DNA of 64,000 bases from Tenacibaculum sp. 190524A05c (GCF_964036595.1 NZ_OZ038523.1:1330501-1394500), one strand, 5' to 3'. Numbered from the stretch's first letter, positions 9,137 to 17,908 are shown. The notes: generated by a model not told the origin, from the sequence alone. A program made the numbers and translations.

Positions 9137-9967
9137 TTATGATTTATGTCTAGTATAAAAATCTTTTGCGTGTTCTTTTAACATTCTATCTAAATAAACC
9201 TTTACAGCTTTTACTACTTCTGGATAAATAACTTGTTCCAATTCATCACAATAAACTTTTGCTATTTCAGTAGCTAACACTAAAGTATGATCAAACTTTT
9301 CAGTGATGAATTTTAAAAAATATCCGTTTCCTTCAAAAGTATCATTAATTTTTGAAGTGGATTTAATTTCGTTTGGTAATGGCATTTGTTCTAATAGCAA
9401 TCGCCAATTTTCTATATCCTCTTTAAATCTATCATTATCAACATTTGCTGTACCTAAATTCCAAGTTGGCACTTCTCTATCCCAACGTTTCCAATTATAG
9501 CTATGCATATCGTAAACAATGCAACGATTATGCTTTTCTTCTATTTTAGAAATTAAAGCTTCAACCACTCTGTAAAATGCTTGGTGTTTTGCCAAACTTT
9601 TCTCTTTCATTGTTTCTGGTAAAAAAGTCTTCCATAATTGTTTACCCCATGCATCATCGTAAATAGCAGATTCTGGAGCTCTATTTAAATCGTATTCGAA
9701 ACGAGAATCTAGACCAGCAATAACAATTGGGTTTGAGTCTACCATTTCCTTCGTGCAAGGATCTTCCTCGTACCAACGTTCATATTCTGAGTGTAAACAA
9801 TTATCCCAAAGTTCTTTTCTGAATTGATGACCATCATGAACCGCAGCACATACGAAAGGAACATATTCTTCAATTTTTATTGTAAAAGAATAATTAGAAG
9901 CAACAGCCTCAAATAACTCTTCAGCATTAATTTTTTGAATAATTTCCTTTACCGATAACTTCTCCAT
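9137..9967 (-). CDS. N-formylglutamate amidohydrolase family protein
   Basis: 276 residues. The family's zinc-hydrolase features are visible: VCAAVHDGHQFRKEL near the N-terminus, LDSRFEYDLNR near the middle and VYDMHSYNWKR near residue 150. Classical members (HutG type) release formate from N-formylglutamate in histidine degradation, but no hut genes are near. This member sits in an operon with DUF1704, TerB-like and GshB-like genes, a combination that suggests removal of a glutamyl-type cap or peptide rather than histidine catabolism. Its start abuts the stop of the TerB-like gene. Confidence 0.85.
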   Translation of the reverse strand: MEKLSVKEIIQKINAEELFEAVASNYSFTIKIEEYVPFVCAAVHDGHQFRKELWDNCLHSEYERWYEEDPCTKEMVDSNPIVIAGLDSRFEYDLNRAPESAIYDDAWGKQLWKTFLPETMKEKSLAKHQAFYRVVEALISKIEEKHNRCIVYDMHSYNWKRWDREVPTWNLGTANVDNDRFKEDIENWRLLLEQMPLPNEIKSTSKINDTFEGNGYFLKFITEKFDHTLVLATEIAKVYCDELEQVIYPEVVKAVKVYLDRMLKEHAKDFYTRHKS

Positions 9968-10294
9968 TTACTTCAGAATTTTTTGAAGTGCAGCAAAGAT
10001 TTGCTTTTCCATTTTATCAACAGTACCATCGGCAAAAAACACTTCTTTGATATCGTTAATTAAACTTCTTTTCTCTTGGTCAGAATATTTATTCATTAAT
10101 AAATACTCTTTAATATTTTCAATAATATCTTCTTCCTTATCAAAAACTATTTGAGTATGTACTTTATTAAATGTTTTCTCATCCACTTTCGAAAGAATAT
10201 ACTTTCTCTCCTCCTCTGTTTCTAAAAAGTTACATTGTGCTGCATATAGTAAAACATATGCTTCGAACTCAGTTCTTGTCCATTCTATTATCAT
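9968..10294 (-). CDS. TerB-like small acidic helical protein
   Basis: 108 residues from the ATG at 10294. A longer reading frame would add 16 residues inside the sulfurtransferase gene, but this start lies 2 bp past that gene's stop and is preferred. The protein is all-helical with repeated acidic segments (KVDEKTFNKVHTQI, SLINDIKEVFFADGTVDKME). The FFADGTVDKMEK segment resembles the metal-binding turn of TerB/DjlA-like domains. No enzymatic motif is seen. Position between GshB/MST and the amidohydrolase suggests an accessory role in the same pathway. Confidence 0.65.
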   Translation of the reverse strand: MIIEWTRTEFEAYVLLYAAQCNFLETEEERKYILSKVDEKTFNKVHTQIVFDKEEDIIENIKEYLLMNKYSDQEKRSLINDIKEVFFADGTVDKMEKQIFAALQKILK

Positions 10295-10296
10295 AA

Positions 10297-11136
10297 TTAC
10301 TGTTCGATAGGTAAATTTGGTATACTTGCCCATTCTGTCCATGAACCATCATATACCGAGTAGTTAGTGTTTCCTGTAATTTCAAGAGCTAACGCTAATA
10401 TACAAGCTGTTATTCCCGACCCACAGGTAAATATATAATTTTTACTGTTTGTATTAATTGAATTAAAAATTTGTTGGAGTTCATCCTGACTTTTCATTTC
10501 GCCATTATGCTGTACTTCCGTATAAGGTAAACTTAAAGAATTCGGAATATGACCACCTTTCAAATCCTTTCTTGGTTCAGGTACTTTTGCTAAAAATCGA
10601 TCATTGGATCTAGCATCAGCCACACAAAATTCTTGAGAATTAATATTTTCCAAAACCACATTAAAATCTACGACTTTGCCTGAAGTTTCTTTAATTTCAA
10701 AGTTCCCTTTATTTAAATTCATTTCATTTGGTTGAACAACTTTGTAACCATTTCCTTTCCATTTCGGTAATCCTCCATTAAGAACAGCAACATTTGTAAA
10801 ACCAAATAACCTGAACAAAAACCAAGCTCTTGGAGATGAATACACTCCCAAATCATCATAAATAATAACACAAGAATCATTATTAATTCCTAATCTCTGT
10901 ACTTCTTTCTCAAAATGTTCCGAAGTTGGGACTGTATTAGGAAACTCGCCTTCTTTATTTAAGAATACACCTTTTAAATCAAAGTTAATCGCACCAGAAA
11001 TCTGAACTTTTTCAGAAGATTCCTCAAATGATCCCACTTTTTTAATAGTTGCATCTAAAAGAACTAAATTCTCAGCATCTATATTCTTGTGTAACCATTC
11101 AACGGTTACAACTGGTGAAGAAATATTAAGCTTCAT
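10297..11136 (-). CDS. 3-mercaptopyruvate/thiosulfate sulfurtransferase (two rhodanese domains)
   Basis: 279 residues with two tandem rhodanese domains (about 5-130 and 155-278). The catalytic loop CGSGITAC is in the second domain near 238, and the CG(S/A)G(V/I)TA form points to 3-mercaptopyruvate rather than thiosulfate as donor. Other family motifs are VIIYDDLGVYSSPRAWFLFR, the LNGGLPKW segment and DARSNDRF. It is cytoplasmic, with no signal peptide. Its start overlaps the end of the GshB-like gene by 11 bp, indicating coupling. A link to thiol (glutathione/bacillithiol) metabolism is plausible but inferred. Confidence 0.9.
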   Translation of the reverse strand: MKLNISSPVVTVEWLHKNIDAENLVLLDATIKKVGSFEESSEKVQISGAINFDLKGVFLNKEGEFPNTVPTSEHFEKEVQRLGINNDSCVIIYDDLGVYSSPRAWFLFRLFGFTNVAVLNGGLPKWKGNGYKVVQPNEMNLNKGNFEIKETSGKVVDFNVVLENINSQEFCVADARSNDRFLAKVPEPRKDLKGGHIPNSLSLPYTEVQHNGEMKSQDELQQIFNSINTNSKNYIFTCGSGITACILALALEITGNTNYSVYDGSWTEWASIPNLPIEQ

Positions 11137-12163
11137 TCACTTGTTTCTTTAAATCAGTCATTCTTCTAAAAGCTGCATTCTTCTCTAAAATTTTGCTTTC
11201 TAGAAAATCAACAACTTTTTCTTGAAGTTTAACTTTTGAAACTTTATTGATATATGTTATTCCTCCAGGACTCATTACATTTACTTCTACCAACTTTCCA
11301 TTGATAACATCAATACCAACAAAATAAAGTCCGTCTTTAACCAGTTTTGGTCCAATTTTCTTACACAAAATTTTCTCTGCTTGAGTTAATCTGTGTTTTT
11401 CCACTCTACCTCCGGCTGTAACATTAGATCGATGATCTTTTTCTCCTGGAATCCTTTTCATTGCGCCAATTGGCAGACCGTTCAACATTAATATTCTTAC
11501 ATCTCCTTTTTCTGCTCCTTCAATATACTCTTGTAAGATTACATAATCTGATGATCCATCACTTTTACTGATGTAAAAATCTAACAATGAGTTAATATTT
11601 CCCATTGCTGATTTCTCAATTAAAATAACTCCTGAACCTCCATAACCATTCAGTGGTTTCAAAATCATTTTATCCGCTGTAGATTCCTCAATAGTTCTAA
11701 TCAAGTAATTCTTATTTTTAGATACGTGAGTTATAGGTATGATTTCATTATTTGGATCTTCAAAAACTGCCGTATACAATTTATTATTTGCTTCCCTTAA
11801 TCCTTGAACAGAATTGATAATAAAAACATCATCTTTAACCGAATCAAGAAAATTCAACATTAATGGATCTAATGGTGGATTTGCTCTCATAAAAATTGCA
11901 TCAAAACCAGCTAGAGGAAGCATCTCTTCTCTTGTTGTGGCTTTTTTATAATACGATTTATGAGAAGAAGGAACTTTTTCCATTCTGTTTATAATCGTAC
12001 AAAATGCATTGGTAACACTATTTCTAATAGTCAAATTAGAAGGCGTACATATTGCTACTCCATGCCCTCTTTTTGCACATTCATGAATTAACGTTAAAGA
12101 AGAATCATTCTCTGGTTCAATTTCTTCCCAAGGATACATTAAAAAACAAATATTCATCTGCAA
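11126..12163 (-). CDS. Glutathione synthetase-like ATP-grasp ligase
   Basis: 345 residues, first gene of the operon. A GshB-type N-terminal domain (MNICFLMYPWEEI, FMRANPPLDP) is followed by an ATP-grasp domain with MILKPLNGYGGSGV near 165, the LQEYIEGAEKGDVRILMLNG lid/strand, and the Mg-binding VGIDVINGKLVEVNVMSP near 285-300. The match to prokaryotic GshB is good, but the genome uses bacillithiol (bshC at 37600) and no gshA is visible here. The true product may therefore be another glutamyl/amide-linked peptide. The gene's promoter would lie in 12164-12203. Confidence 0.85.
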   Translation of the reverse strand: MQMNICFLMYPWEEIEPENDSSLTLIHECAKRGHGVAICTPSNLTIRNSVTNAFCTIINRMEKVPSSHKSYYKKATTREEMLPLAGFDAIFMRANPPLDPLMLNFLDSVKDDVFIINSVQGLREANNKLYTAVFEDPNNEIIPITHVSKNKNYLIRTIEESTADKMILKPLNGYGGSGVILIEKSAMGNINSLLDFYISKSDGSSDYVILQEYIEGAEKGDVRILMLNGLPIGAMKRIPGEKDHRSNVTAGGRVEKHRLTQAEKILCKKIGPKLVKDGLYFVGIDVINGKLVEVNVMSPGGITYINKVSKVKLQEKVVDFLESKILEKNAAFRRMTDLKKQVNEA

Positions 12164-12203
12164 TACAAAGTTTTAGTTAGTTTACTTTTTAAGCTAATTT
12201 GCT

Positions 12204-12238
12204 AAAAAAACACCAAATGCTTTTTCAGCATTGGTGTT
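12204..12238 (-). terminator. Terminator of the symporter gene
   Basis: The arms AACACCAAATGC (12209-12220) and GCATTGGTGTT (12228-12238) pair with one bulged base. On the minus strand they are followed by seven Ts. It lies downstream of the gene ending at 12280. Confidence 0.8.
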
Positions 12239-12279
12239 CATAAAAATAATCTTTTTTTAAATATGTAAAAGAAATAAAA

Positions 12280-13605
12280 TTACTTTACTTTATCATAGTT
12301 ATCATCCCAATTCTGAGGCTTTGGATCACCAAGTTTACCAACAGATTTTGCAACTAAAGTTGCTACTGTTGCATCACCTGTTACATTAATAACTGTTCTA
12401 CACATATCAAGAGGTCTATCCACTGCAAAAATTAGTGCTAATCCTATTGCTAATTTATCAGCTGGAAAACCTACAGCTTCCAGTACAATAACCAACATTA
12501 CCATTCCTGCTCCAGGAACTGCAGCAGAACCAATTGAAGCTAATAATGCTGTTAATATAATGGTTAATTGATCTGCAAATGATAAATCAAAACTTAATGC
12601 TTGAGCAATAAACACCGCTGCAACAGCTTGATATAAACTTGTTCCATCCATATTAATAGTTGCTCCAACAGGCAATACAAAACTTGAAACTTCCTTATCA
12701 ACTCCTACATGCTCCTCTACTCTTTCCATAGTAACAGGTAACGTTGCCGCACTTGAACTTGTTGAAAACGCTAATAATTGAGCTGGACTGATTTGTTTTA
12801 AGAACCAAAATGGATTTTTCTTTACAAAGATGCTCATAATAACCGTATAGAAAACAACCATTAATAACAATCCTGACACTACGGTTAATCCATATTTTAA
12901 CAACGCAAATAATAAATCTGGATCATTTGAAGAAACCACAACATTTGCTAATAATGCAAAAACTGCATAAGGTGCAAATAACATGATTAAATCAACCATT
13001 TTTAGTACTACTTCATTTAAAGAATCAAAGAAGTTTTTCAACGGTTGTGATTTTTTTTCTCCAATCAATAACATAGAAATACCAAAGAAAATAGTAAAGA
13101 AAATTACTTGTAGCATTGCTTTGTTATTGCTCATTGCCTTCATAGCATTGTCTGGCACCATATCTACTAAAAACTGTAATGGACCACTATTCTTTTGACG
13201 CGATGCTTCAGCTATTTTAGCTTGTACACCATCACTATTTGCATAAGTTTGAGTTAGTTTATTTATTGTTTCTTCAGAAATACCTTCTCCTGGCTTAACA
13301 ATATTAACTAGTAATAATCCGATAGTAATAGCAATTACGGTTGTTCCAATGTAAATTCCGATAGTTCTTAATCCGATATTTTTAAACTTTGAAATATCTT
13401 TTAAATCGGAAATACCTTTGATTAAGGAAGCGATAATTAACGGTACGGCAATTAGTTTTAATAATTTTACGAATATAGATCCGAAAGGTTTTATCCAGTT
13501 TCCAACAAAACCTGCTCCGCCTTCAATTGAAGTCATTACAACTCCAAAGACAATACCAAGCACCATTCCTATTAATATTTTCCAGTGTAATGCTAATTTC
13601 TTCAT
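12280..13605 (-). CDS. Dicarboxylate/amino acid:cation symporter (GltP/DctA family)
   Basis: 441 residues, the usual length for the DAACS family, with eight TM helices and two re-entrant hairpins. Hairpin 1 carries the serine-rich STSSSAATLPVTMERV, TM7 has NMDGTSLYQAVAAVF (the sodium-binding NMDGT motif) and TM8 has DRPLDMCRTVINVTGD (substrate contacts D and R/N). It imports glutamate, aspartate or C4-dicarboxylates with Na+ or H+. It is monocistronic, with its own terminator and the divergent DUF937 gene upstream. The insert around residues 115-145 between TM3 and TM4 is long and polar, which is common in Bacteroidota members. Confidence 0.95.
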   Translation of the reverse strand: MKKLALHWKILIGMVLGIVFGVVMTSIEGGAGFVGNWIKPFGSIFVKLLKLIAVPLIIASLIKGISDLKDISKFKNIGLRTIGIYIGTTVIAITIGLLLVNIVKPGEGISEETINKLTQTYANSDGVQAKIAEASRQKNSGPLQFLVDMVPDNAMKAMSNNKAMLQVIFFTIFFGISMLLIGEKKSQPLKNFFDSLNEVVLKMVDLIMLFAPYAVFALLANVVVSSNDPDLLFALLKYGLTVVSGLLLMVVFYTVIMSIFVKKNPFWFLKQISPAQLLAFSTSSSAATLPVTMERVEEHVGVDKEVSSFVLPVGATINMDGTSLYQAVAAVFIAQALSFDLSFADQLTIILTALLASIGSAAVPGAGMVMLVIVLEAVGFPADKLAIGLALIFAVDRPLDMCRTVINVTGDATVATLVAKSVGKLGDPKPQNWDDNYDKVK

Positions 13606-13769
13606 TTGATTATTTTGGTTTGAGTAATGTGTGTAAAAATATAAAATTGATCACAATTAAAAATATACCTTGTTTACAAAGAAAATTCAAAAAAATTGTG
13701 ACTTTGTTTTTGTATCTTGTGTCAATATAACTGTATGAGTATTAATAAAAATCAAAAAAACATTAGAAA

Positions 13770-14411
13770 ATGGAAGGAATCTTAGACTTATTAAACAGCC
13801 CAATGGGAAAAACTATTATTAGCGGTGTTGCTGGATCTACTGGACAAGACAGTGGAAAAACAGGAAGCGTTTTAACAATGGCTTTACCTGTATTAATGAA
13901 AGCAATGCAACGTAACGCTGCTACTCCTCAAGGTGCAGAAGGTTTAATGGGTGCTTTAAACAAACATGATGGAGGAATTTTAGATAATCTTGGAGATTTA
14001 TTCAATGGTGGAGTAAATCAAGATGTTATTTCTGACGGAAGTAAAATCTTAGGTCATGTTTTAGGTTCTAAACAACAAGGTGTTGAGCAAGTAATTGGAC
14101 AAAAAACAGGAATGGATATTGGTGCTGTTGGAAATATTCTTAAAACGGCTGCTCCAATTTTAATGGGAGTTTTAGGAAAACAATCTAGACAAAGTGGATT
14201 AAGCAATTCAGGAGGAATTGGTGACTTACTAGGCGGAATGTTAGGTGGTAACAGTTCTCAACAAGAGCAAAGTTTCCTTGAGAAAATTTTAGATGCAGAT
14301 GGTGACGGAAGCGTTATCGATGATGTAGCTGGTATGGTTTTAGGTGGAAGCCAAAAGAAATCTGGAGGTTTACTTGGTGGACTTTTAGGTGGATTATTCG
14401 GAAAGAAATAA
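13770..14411 (+). CDS. DUF937 domain protein
   Basis: 213 residues, Gly-rich, with no signal peptide or TM. The DUF937/YidB-like domain covers about residues 1-150 (GILDLLNSPMGKTIISGVAG, GNILKTAAPILMGVLGKQ). A linker carries DADGDGSVIDDVAG, an EF-hand-like Asp-rich loop, and the tail is a GLLGGLLGGLFGKK repeat. The role of the family is unknown. It is monocistronic, ending in a strong terminator. Confidence 0.85.
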   Translation: MEGILDLLNSPMGKTIISGVAGSTGQDSGKTGSVLTMALPVLMKAMQRNAATPQGAEGLMGALNKHDGGILDNLGDLFNGGVNQDVISDGSKILGHVLGSKQQGVEQVIGQKTGMDIGAVGNILKTAAPILMGVLGKQSRQSGLSNSGGIGDLLGGMLGGNSSQQEQSFLEKILDADGDGSVIDDVAGMVLGGSQKKSGGLLGGLLGGLFGKK

Positions 14412-14431
14412 GATTCAATCTACATAATAAC

Positions 14432-14462
14432 AAAAGGGTAAACACACTTGTTTACCCTTTTT
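14432..14462 (+). terminator. Terminator of the DUF937 gene
   Basis: A 13-bp perfect stem, AAAAGGGTAAACA (14432-14444) with TGTTTACCCTTTT (14449-14461), loop CACT, followed by T-rich sequence. It overlaps the -33 region of the next promoter. Confidence 0.9.
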
Positions 14463-14478
14463 CTTTTATATACTTTTG
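14448..14478 (+). promoter_or_regulatory. Bacteroidota promoter for the DUF6787 gene
   Basis: A -33 TTG (14448-14450), a 20-bp spacer and a -7 box TACTTTTG (14471-14478). The -33 element lies inside the stem of the preceding terminator. Confidence 0.55.
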
Positions 14479-14506
14479 CGCCCGTAAAGTTTAAATTAAT
14501 GTTTTC

Positions 14507-14818
14507 GTGGAAAAACTAAAAGCACGTTGGGGTTTAAAAACAAACTGGGATGTTATTGCAGTATTTATTGTATTTGCAATTAATGGATCTTTGTCTGCTT
14601 ACATAGCAAAACCTGTTACTCATTTTTTAGGATTATCTCCAGAAACATTAAATCCTTGGATTTATTATCCACTTCGAATTCTTTTAATTTTCCCTATTTA
14701 TCAAACTACTTTACCAATTATTGGTTGGTTATTCGGGCAGTTTAGTTTTTTCTGGGAATTTGAAAAGAAGTTTTTAAGCCGATTAGGATTTGGATTCTTA
14801 TTCAACAAAAAAAGCTAA
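14507..14818 (+). CDS. DUF6787-like small membrane protein
   Basis: 103 residues starting with GTG; the nearby ATG at 14499 is out of frame and closes quickly. Three hydrophobic segments (about 16-38, 52-68, 70-85) indicate an inner-membrane protein. The opening KLKARWGLKTNWD and the C-terminal WEFEKKFLSRLGF are conserved in a flavobacterial family. No function is known. It overlaps the convergent gene by 4 bp. Confidence 0.7.
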   Translation: MEKLKARWGLKTNWDVIAVFIVFAINGSLSAYIAKPVTHFLGLSPETLNPWIYYPLRILLIFPIYQTTLPIIGWLFGQFSFFWEFEKKFLSRLGFGFLFNKKS

Positions 14819-15114
14819 ACTTCTATAGTTTTCTTTACATCATTATTTTCTGAAGAAATCACATAAGTATAAATCCACATTAATGTAAATGTTGGAATGA
14901 TATCAAGCCATGGAAGTGCCTCCTCTACGAAGGACACTACAGCTGCTACTTTTCCTTTTTTTCCTTTATACATTCTAGTCATTAAATAAGCAGAAACTGG
15001 TGCCCAGATAACATCTGTAATTTCAGCAAACCATGGAATTATAAATGATACATAACCTATGAGATCGAATACAATTCCTAATAGTAATTTTAAATATTTA
15101 TTTTCTTTATTCAT
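14815..15114 (-). CDS. Small conserved membrane protein
   Basis: 99 residues with two or three hydrophobic segments (about 9-28, 30-46, 68-88) and a basic loop, MYKGKKGKVAAV, between them. The opening MNKENKYLKLLLGIVFDLIGYVS suggests an inner-membrane protein without a cleaved signal. It was not recognised beyond resembling small flavobacterial membrane proteins. It is transcribed divergently from the Nudix gene at 15197 and convergently with the preceding gene. Confidence 0.65.
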   Translation of the reverse strand: MNKENKYLKLLLGIVFDLIGYVSFIIPWFAEITDVIWAPVSAYLMTRMYKGKKGKVAAVVSFVEEALPWLDIIPTFTLMWIYTYVISSENNDVKKTIEV

Positions 15115-15196
15115 ATTCTGTATTAGTTCGTAAATTGCTTAAATCAATTTTCAAGCCACTTATTAGACACAAAATTCGATAAAAGTAACAGTATCA

Positions 15197-15832
15197 ATGG
15201 AGTTTTCTTATTTCAAAAATCAAATTAATCAATTAAAAAGCAATTCTTTAGGAGGTTTAAAATCGCAATTCAAATTAGTTCCAGAATTACGAATTAAAAT
15301 TTCTGAAGAAAAAATAAGGAAAAGTAATCCTAGAAAAGCAGCTGTTATGGCACTCTTTTATCCAGATGAAAGTGGAGATACTCAATTCTTATTGACAAAA
15401 CGTGCAAGTTATAATGGCACACATTCGGCTCAAATTAGCTTTCCTGGCGGTAAATACGACGAAGTAGATGATTCTATGATGGAGACCGCTTTGAGAGAAT
15501 TGGAAGAAGAAGTTGGTGTTTTACAAAACTCTGTAGAAATTATTCGTCAATTATCAGACACCTATATTCCTCCAAGTAATTTTTTAGTAACTCCATTCAT
15601 GGGTTTTCTTGAAAAAAAACCTGAATTCATACCAAATGAGGAAGTTGCCGAACTTCTTGAAATTGGAGCTAAAGACTTGTTAGACAATTCAAATGTATCA
15701 TCAATAGTATTAGAAACTTCATATATGAAAGAAATAGAAGTTCCTTGTTTCAAGTTTTCCGATCATATTGTTTGGGGAGCAACTGCAATGATGTTATCTG
15801 AAATAAAAGATTTATTGAAAGAAATTGAATGA
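15197..15832 (+). CDS. CoA pyrophosphatase-like Nudix hydrolase
   Basis: 211 residues. The UPF0035/NudL signature is present before the Nudix box: FLLTKRASYNGTHSAQISFP followed directly by GGKYDEVDDSM. The Nudix box core RELEEEVGV follows. Members of this subgroup hydrolyse CoA and its derivatives to phosphopantetheine and 3',5'-ADP. It is cytoplasmic. The acyltransferase gene follows 38 bp later in the same direction, so co-transcription is likely. Confidence 0.9.
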   Translation: MEFSYFKNQINQLKSNSLGGLKSQFKLVPELRIKISEEKIRKSNPRKAAVMALFYPDESGDTQFLLTKRASYNGTHSAQISFPGGKYDEVDDSMMETALRELEEEVGVLQNSVEIIRQLSDTYIPPSNFLVTPFMGFLEKKPEFIPNEEVAELLEIGAKDLLDNSNVSSIVLETSYMKEIEVPCFKFSDHIVWGATAMMLSEIKDLLKEIE

Positions 15833-15870
15833 AAATGTTTTTTTAAATTTGTTTAACTAAAATAGTTTTT

Positions 15871-16716
15871 ATGCCCTTATTTAAGAGGAATCCTTTTGGA
15901 CATATTTTATTTATTAAACGTTTTCTAATTCAAATTTTAGGAGCAATATCTCATAGTAGATATAGAAGTTTTAACAATTTACAAATTGAAGGATCAGAAG
16001 TACTTAGACAATTACCCGATAAAAATGTTCTCTTCATTTCTAATCATCAAACATACTTTGCAGATGTAGCAGCAATGTTTCATGTATTCAATGCTTCTTT
16101 AAAAGGTAGAGATGATAATATTAAGAATGTTGGGTATTTATGGAAACCTAAGTTAAACTTATATTATGTTGCTGCGGGAGAAACAATGAAATCGGGGTTA
16201 TTACCTCGAATTTTTGCCTATGTAGGTTCTGTTTCTGTTGAAAGAACATGGAGAAGCTCTGGTAAAGATGTAAACAGACAAGTAAAAATGTCGGATATTT
16301 CAAATATCGGAACAGCTTTAAAAGACGGTTGGGTAATCACATTCCCACAAGGAACAACTACACCTTTTAAACCAATTCGTAGAGGAACAGCGCACATTAT
16401 AAAAACTTTCAAGCCGACAGTAGTTCCTATTGTTATTGATGGTTTTAGAAGATCTTTCGATAAAAAAGGATTGATGATAAAGAAACGTAATGTTTTACAA
16501 TCAATGGTAATTAAAGAGCCTTTGGAAATTGATTACGAAAATGAAGACGTTAGTAGTATTGTGGAGAAAATTGAATTTGCTATTGAACAACACCCTTCTT
16601 TCTTAAAAGTATTAACTCCTCAACAGTTAAAAGAACAAGAAGAGTTTATTGAAAGTAGAAGTTTTTGGGGCGTAGATAACAAAAAGAAAGATAAAGAAAA
16701 CACAGAAGAATATTAA
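15871..16716 (+). CDS. 1-acyl-sn-glycerol-3-phosphate acyltransferase (PlsC-type)
   Basis: 281 residues. Acyltransferase motif I is NHQTYFAD (HxxxxD form) near residue 60, motif II is VSVERTWR, and motif III is FPQGTTT near 155. A weakly hydrophobic N-terminus and the Lys/Glu-rich C-terminal tail fit a peripheral inner-membrane enzyme that acylates lysophosphatidate or a related lyso-lipid. The acceptor could also be an ornithine or glycine lipid. It is followed after 9 bp by the M42 peptidase gene. Confidence 0.88.
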   Translation: MPLFKRNPFGHILFIKRFLIQILGAISHSRYRSFNNLQIEGSEVLRQLPDKNVLFISNHQTYFADVAAMFHVFNASLKGRDDNIKNVGYLWKPKLNLYYVAAGETMKSGLLPRIFAYVGSVSVERTWRSSGKDVNRQVKMSDISNIGTALKDGWVITFPQGTTTPFKPIRRGTAHIIKTFKPTVVPIVIDGFRRSFDKKGLMIKKRNVLQSMVIKEPLEIDYENEDVSSIVEKIEFAIEQHPSFLKVLTPQQLKEQEEFIESRSFWGVDNKKKDKENTEEY

Positions 16717-16725
16717 GAATAAATT

Positions 16726-17817
16726 ATGTCAGAAAATAAAACCATATTAACTAAAGATTCAATTGATTTTTTAGAGAAATATTTAAATAATGCAGCTCCA
16801 ACAGGTTATGAGTGGGAAGGTCAAAAAATTTGGATGGACTACTTAAAACCGTATGTTGATGAATTTATTACAGATACTTATGGTAGTGCAGTTGGAGTTA
16901 TCAATCCAGATGCAAAATATAAAGTAGTAATTGAAGGTCATGCTGATGAAATTTCTTGGTATGTAAATTATATTTCTGATAAAGGACTTATTTATGTGGT
17001 AAGAAACGGTGGTAGTGATCATCAAATTGCTCCAAGTAAAGTGGTTAATATTCATACTAAAAACGGAATTGTAAAAGGAGTTTTTGGATGGCCAGCTATT
17101 CACACGAGAGATAAAGGAAAAGAAACTCCACCAAAACCAGACAACATTTTTATTGATGTAGGATGTTCAAACAAAGAAGAAGTTGAAGCTCTTGGAGTTC
17201 ATGTAGGTTGCGTTATTACGTATCCGGATGAGTTTCATATTTTAAATGAAAACAAATTTGTTTGTCGTGCTTTAGACAATAGAATGGGTGGATTTATGAT
17301 TGCAGAAGTTGCTCGTTTATTACACGAAAACAAAAAGAAACTTCCATTTGGATTGTACATTACAAATTCTGTTCAAGAAGAAATTGGATTACGTGGTGCC
17401 GAAATGATTACAGAAACAATTCAGCCAAATGTAGCTATTGTAACTGATGTAACTCATGATACTACTACGCCAATGATTGACATGAAAAAGCAAGGTCATC
17501 AAGAAATTGGTAAAGGTCCAGTAATTGCATATGCACCAGCAGTTCAACAAAAGTTAAGAGATTTAATTATTGAAGGAGCTGAAGAAAATGATATTCCATT
17601 CCAACGTTCTGCATTATCAAGATCTACTGGAACAGACACAGATGCTTTCGCTTACAGTAATGGTGGTGTTGCCTCTGCATTAATTTCTTTACCACTTCGT
17701 TATATGCATACAACTGTAGAAATGGTACACAGAGAAGATGTTGAAAACGTTATTAAAATGATTTATCACGCGTTATTAAAAATTGAAAACGGAGAAGATT
17801 TCTCTTACTTCAAATAA
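16726..17817 (+). CDS. M42-family metallo-aminopeptidase
   Basis: 363 residues, typical of the M42 glutamyl aminopeptidase/endoglucanase family. Zinc ligands are in GHADEISW (near 72), the bridging Asp is in RALDNRMGG (near 183), the catalytic Glu pair is in SVQEEIGLRGAE (near 216), another ligand is in VTDVTHDTT, and the last His is in RYMHTTVEMVHRED (near 327). It should remove N-terminal residues from peptides in the cytoplasm, assembling as a tetrahedral dodecamer. An inverted-repeat terminator follows directly. Confidence 0.93.
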   Translation: MSENKTILTKDSIDFLEKYLNNAAPTGYEWEGQKIWMDYLKPYVDEFITDTYGSAVGVINPDAKYKVVIEGHADEISWYVNYISDKGLIYVVRNGGSDHQIAPSKVVNIHTKNGIVKGVFGWPAIHTRDKGKETPPKPDNIFIDVGCSNKEEVEALGVHVGCVITYPDEFHILNENKFVCRALDNRMGGFMIAEVARLLHENKKKLPFGLYITNSVQEEIGLRGAEMITETIQPNVAIVTDVTHDTTTPMIDMKKQGHQEIGKGPVIAYAPAVQQKLRDLIIEGAEENDIPFQRSALSRSTGTDTDAFAYSNGGVASALISLPLRYMHTTVEMVHREDVENVIKMIYHALLKIENGEDFSYFK

Positions 17818-17838
17818 ATAACAACAAACATAGTATTG

Positions 17839-17903
17839 TGTCATTTTGAACAAGTTCGAAAATCTAGGAAAGATTTAACAACTGTTCAGAATGACATTTT
17901 TTA
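17839..17903. repeat. Flavobacterial interspersed inverted repeat, acting as terminator
   Basis: The arms TGTCATTTTGAACA (17839-17852) and TGTTCAGAATGACA (17883-17896) differ by one base from perfect pairing and enclose a second hairpin (AAATCT with AGATTT). A T-rich run follows. The core TCATTCTGAAC is, from memory, a recurring intergenic repeat of flavobacterial genomes; other copies are not in this window. Confidence 0.6.
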
Positions 17904-17908
17904 TTTTT

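Noticed and set aside
11126..12163. Firm gshB (glutathione pathway) assignment
   Set aside because: Sequence fits, but bshC is present, no gshA is seen and the neighbours are unusual, so only a family-level call is made.
17891..17908. Upstream start codon of the class V aminotransferase
   Set aside because: It lies in the right arm of the inverted repeat, where transcription of the previous gene ends.
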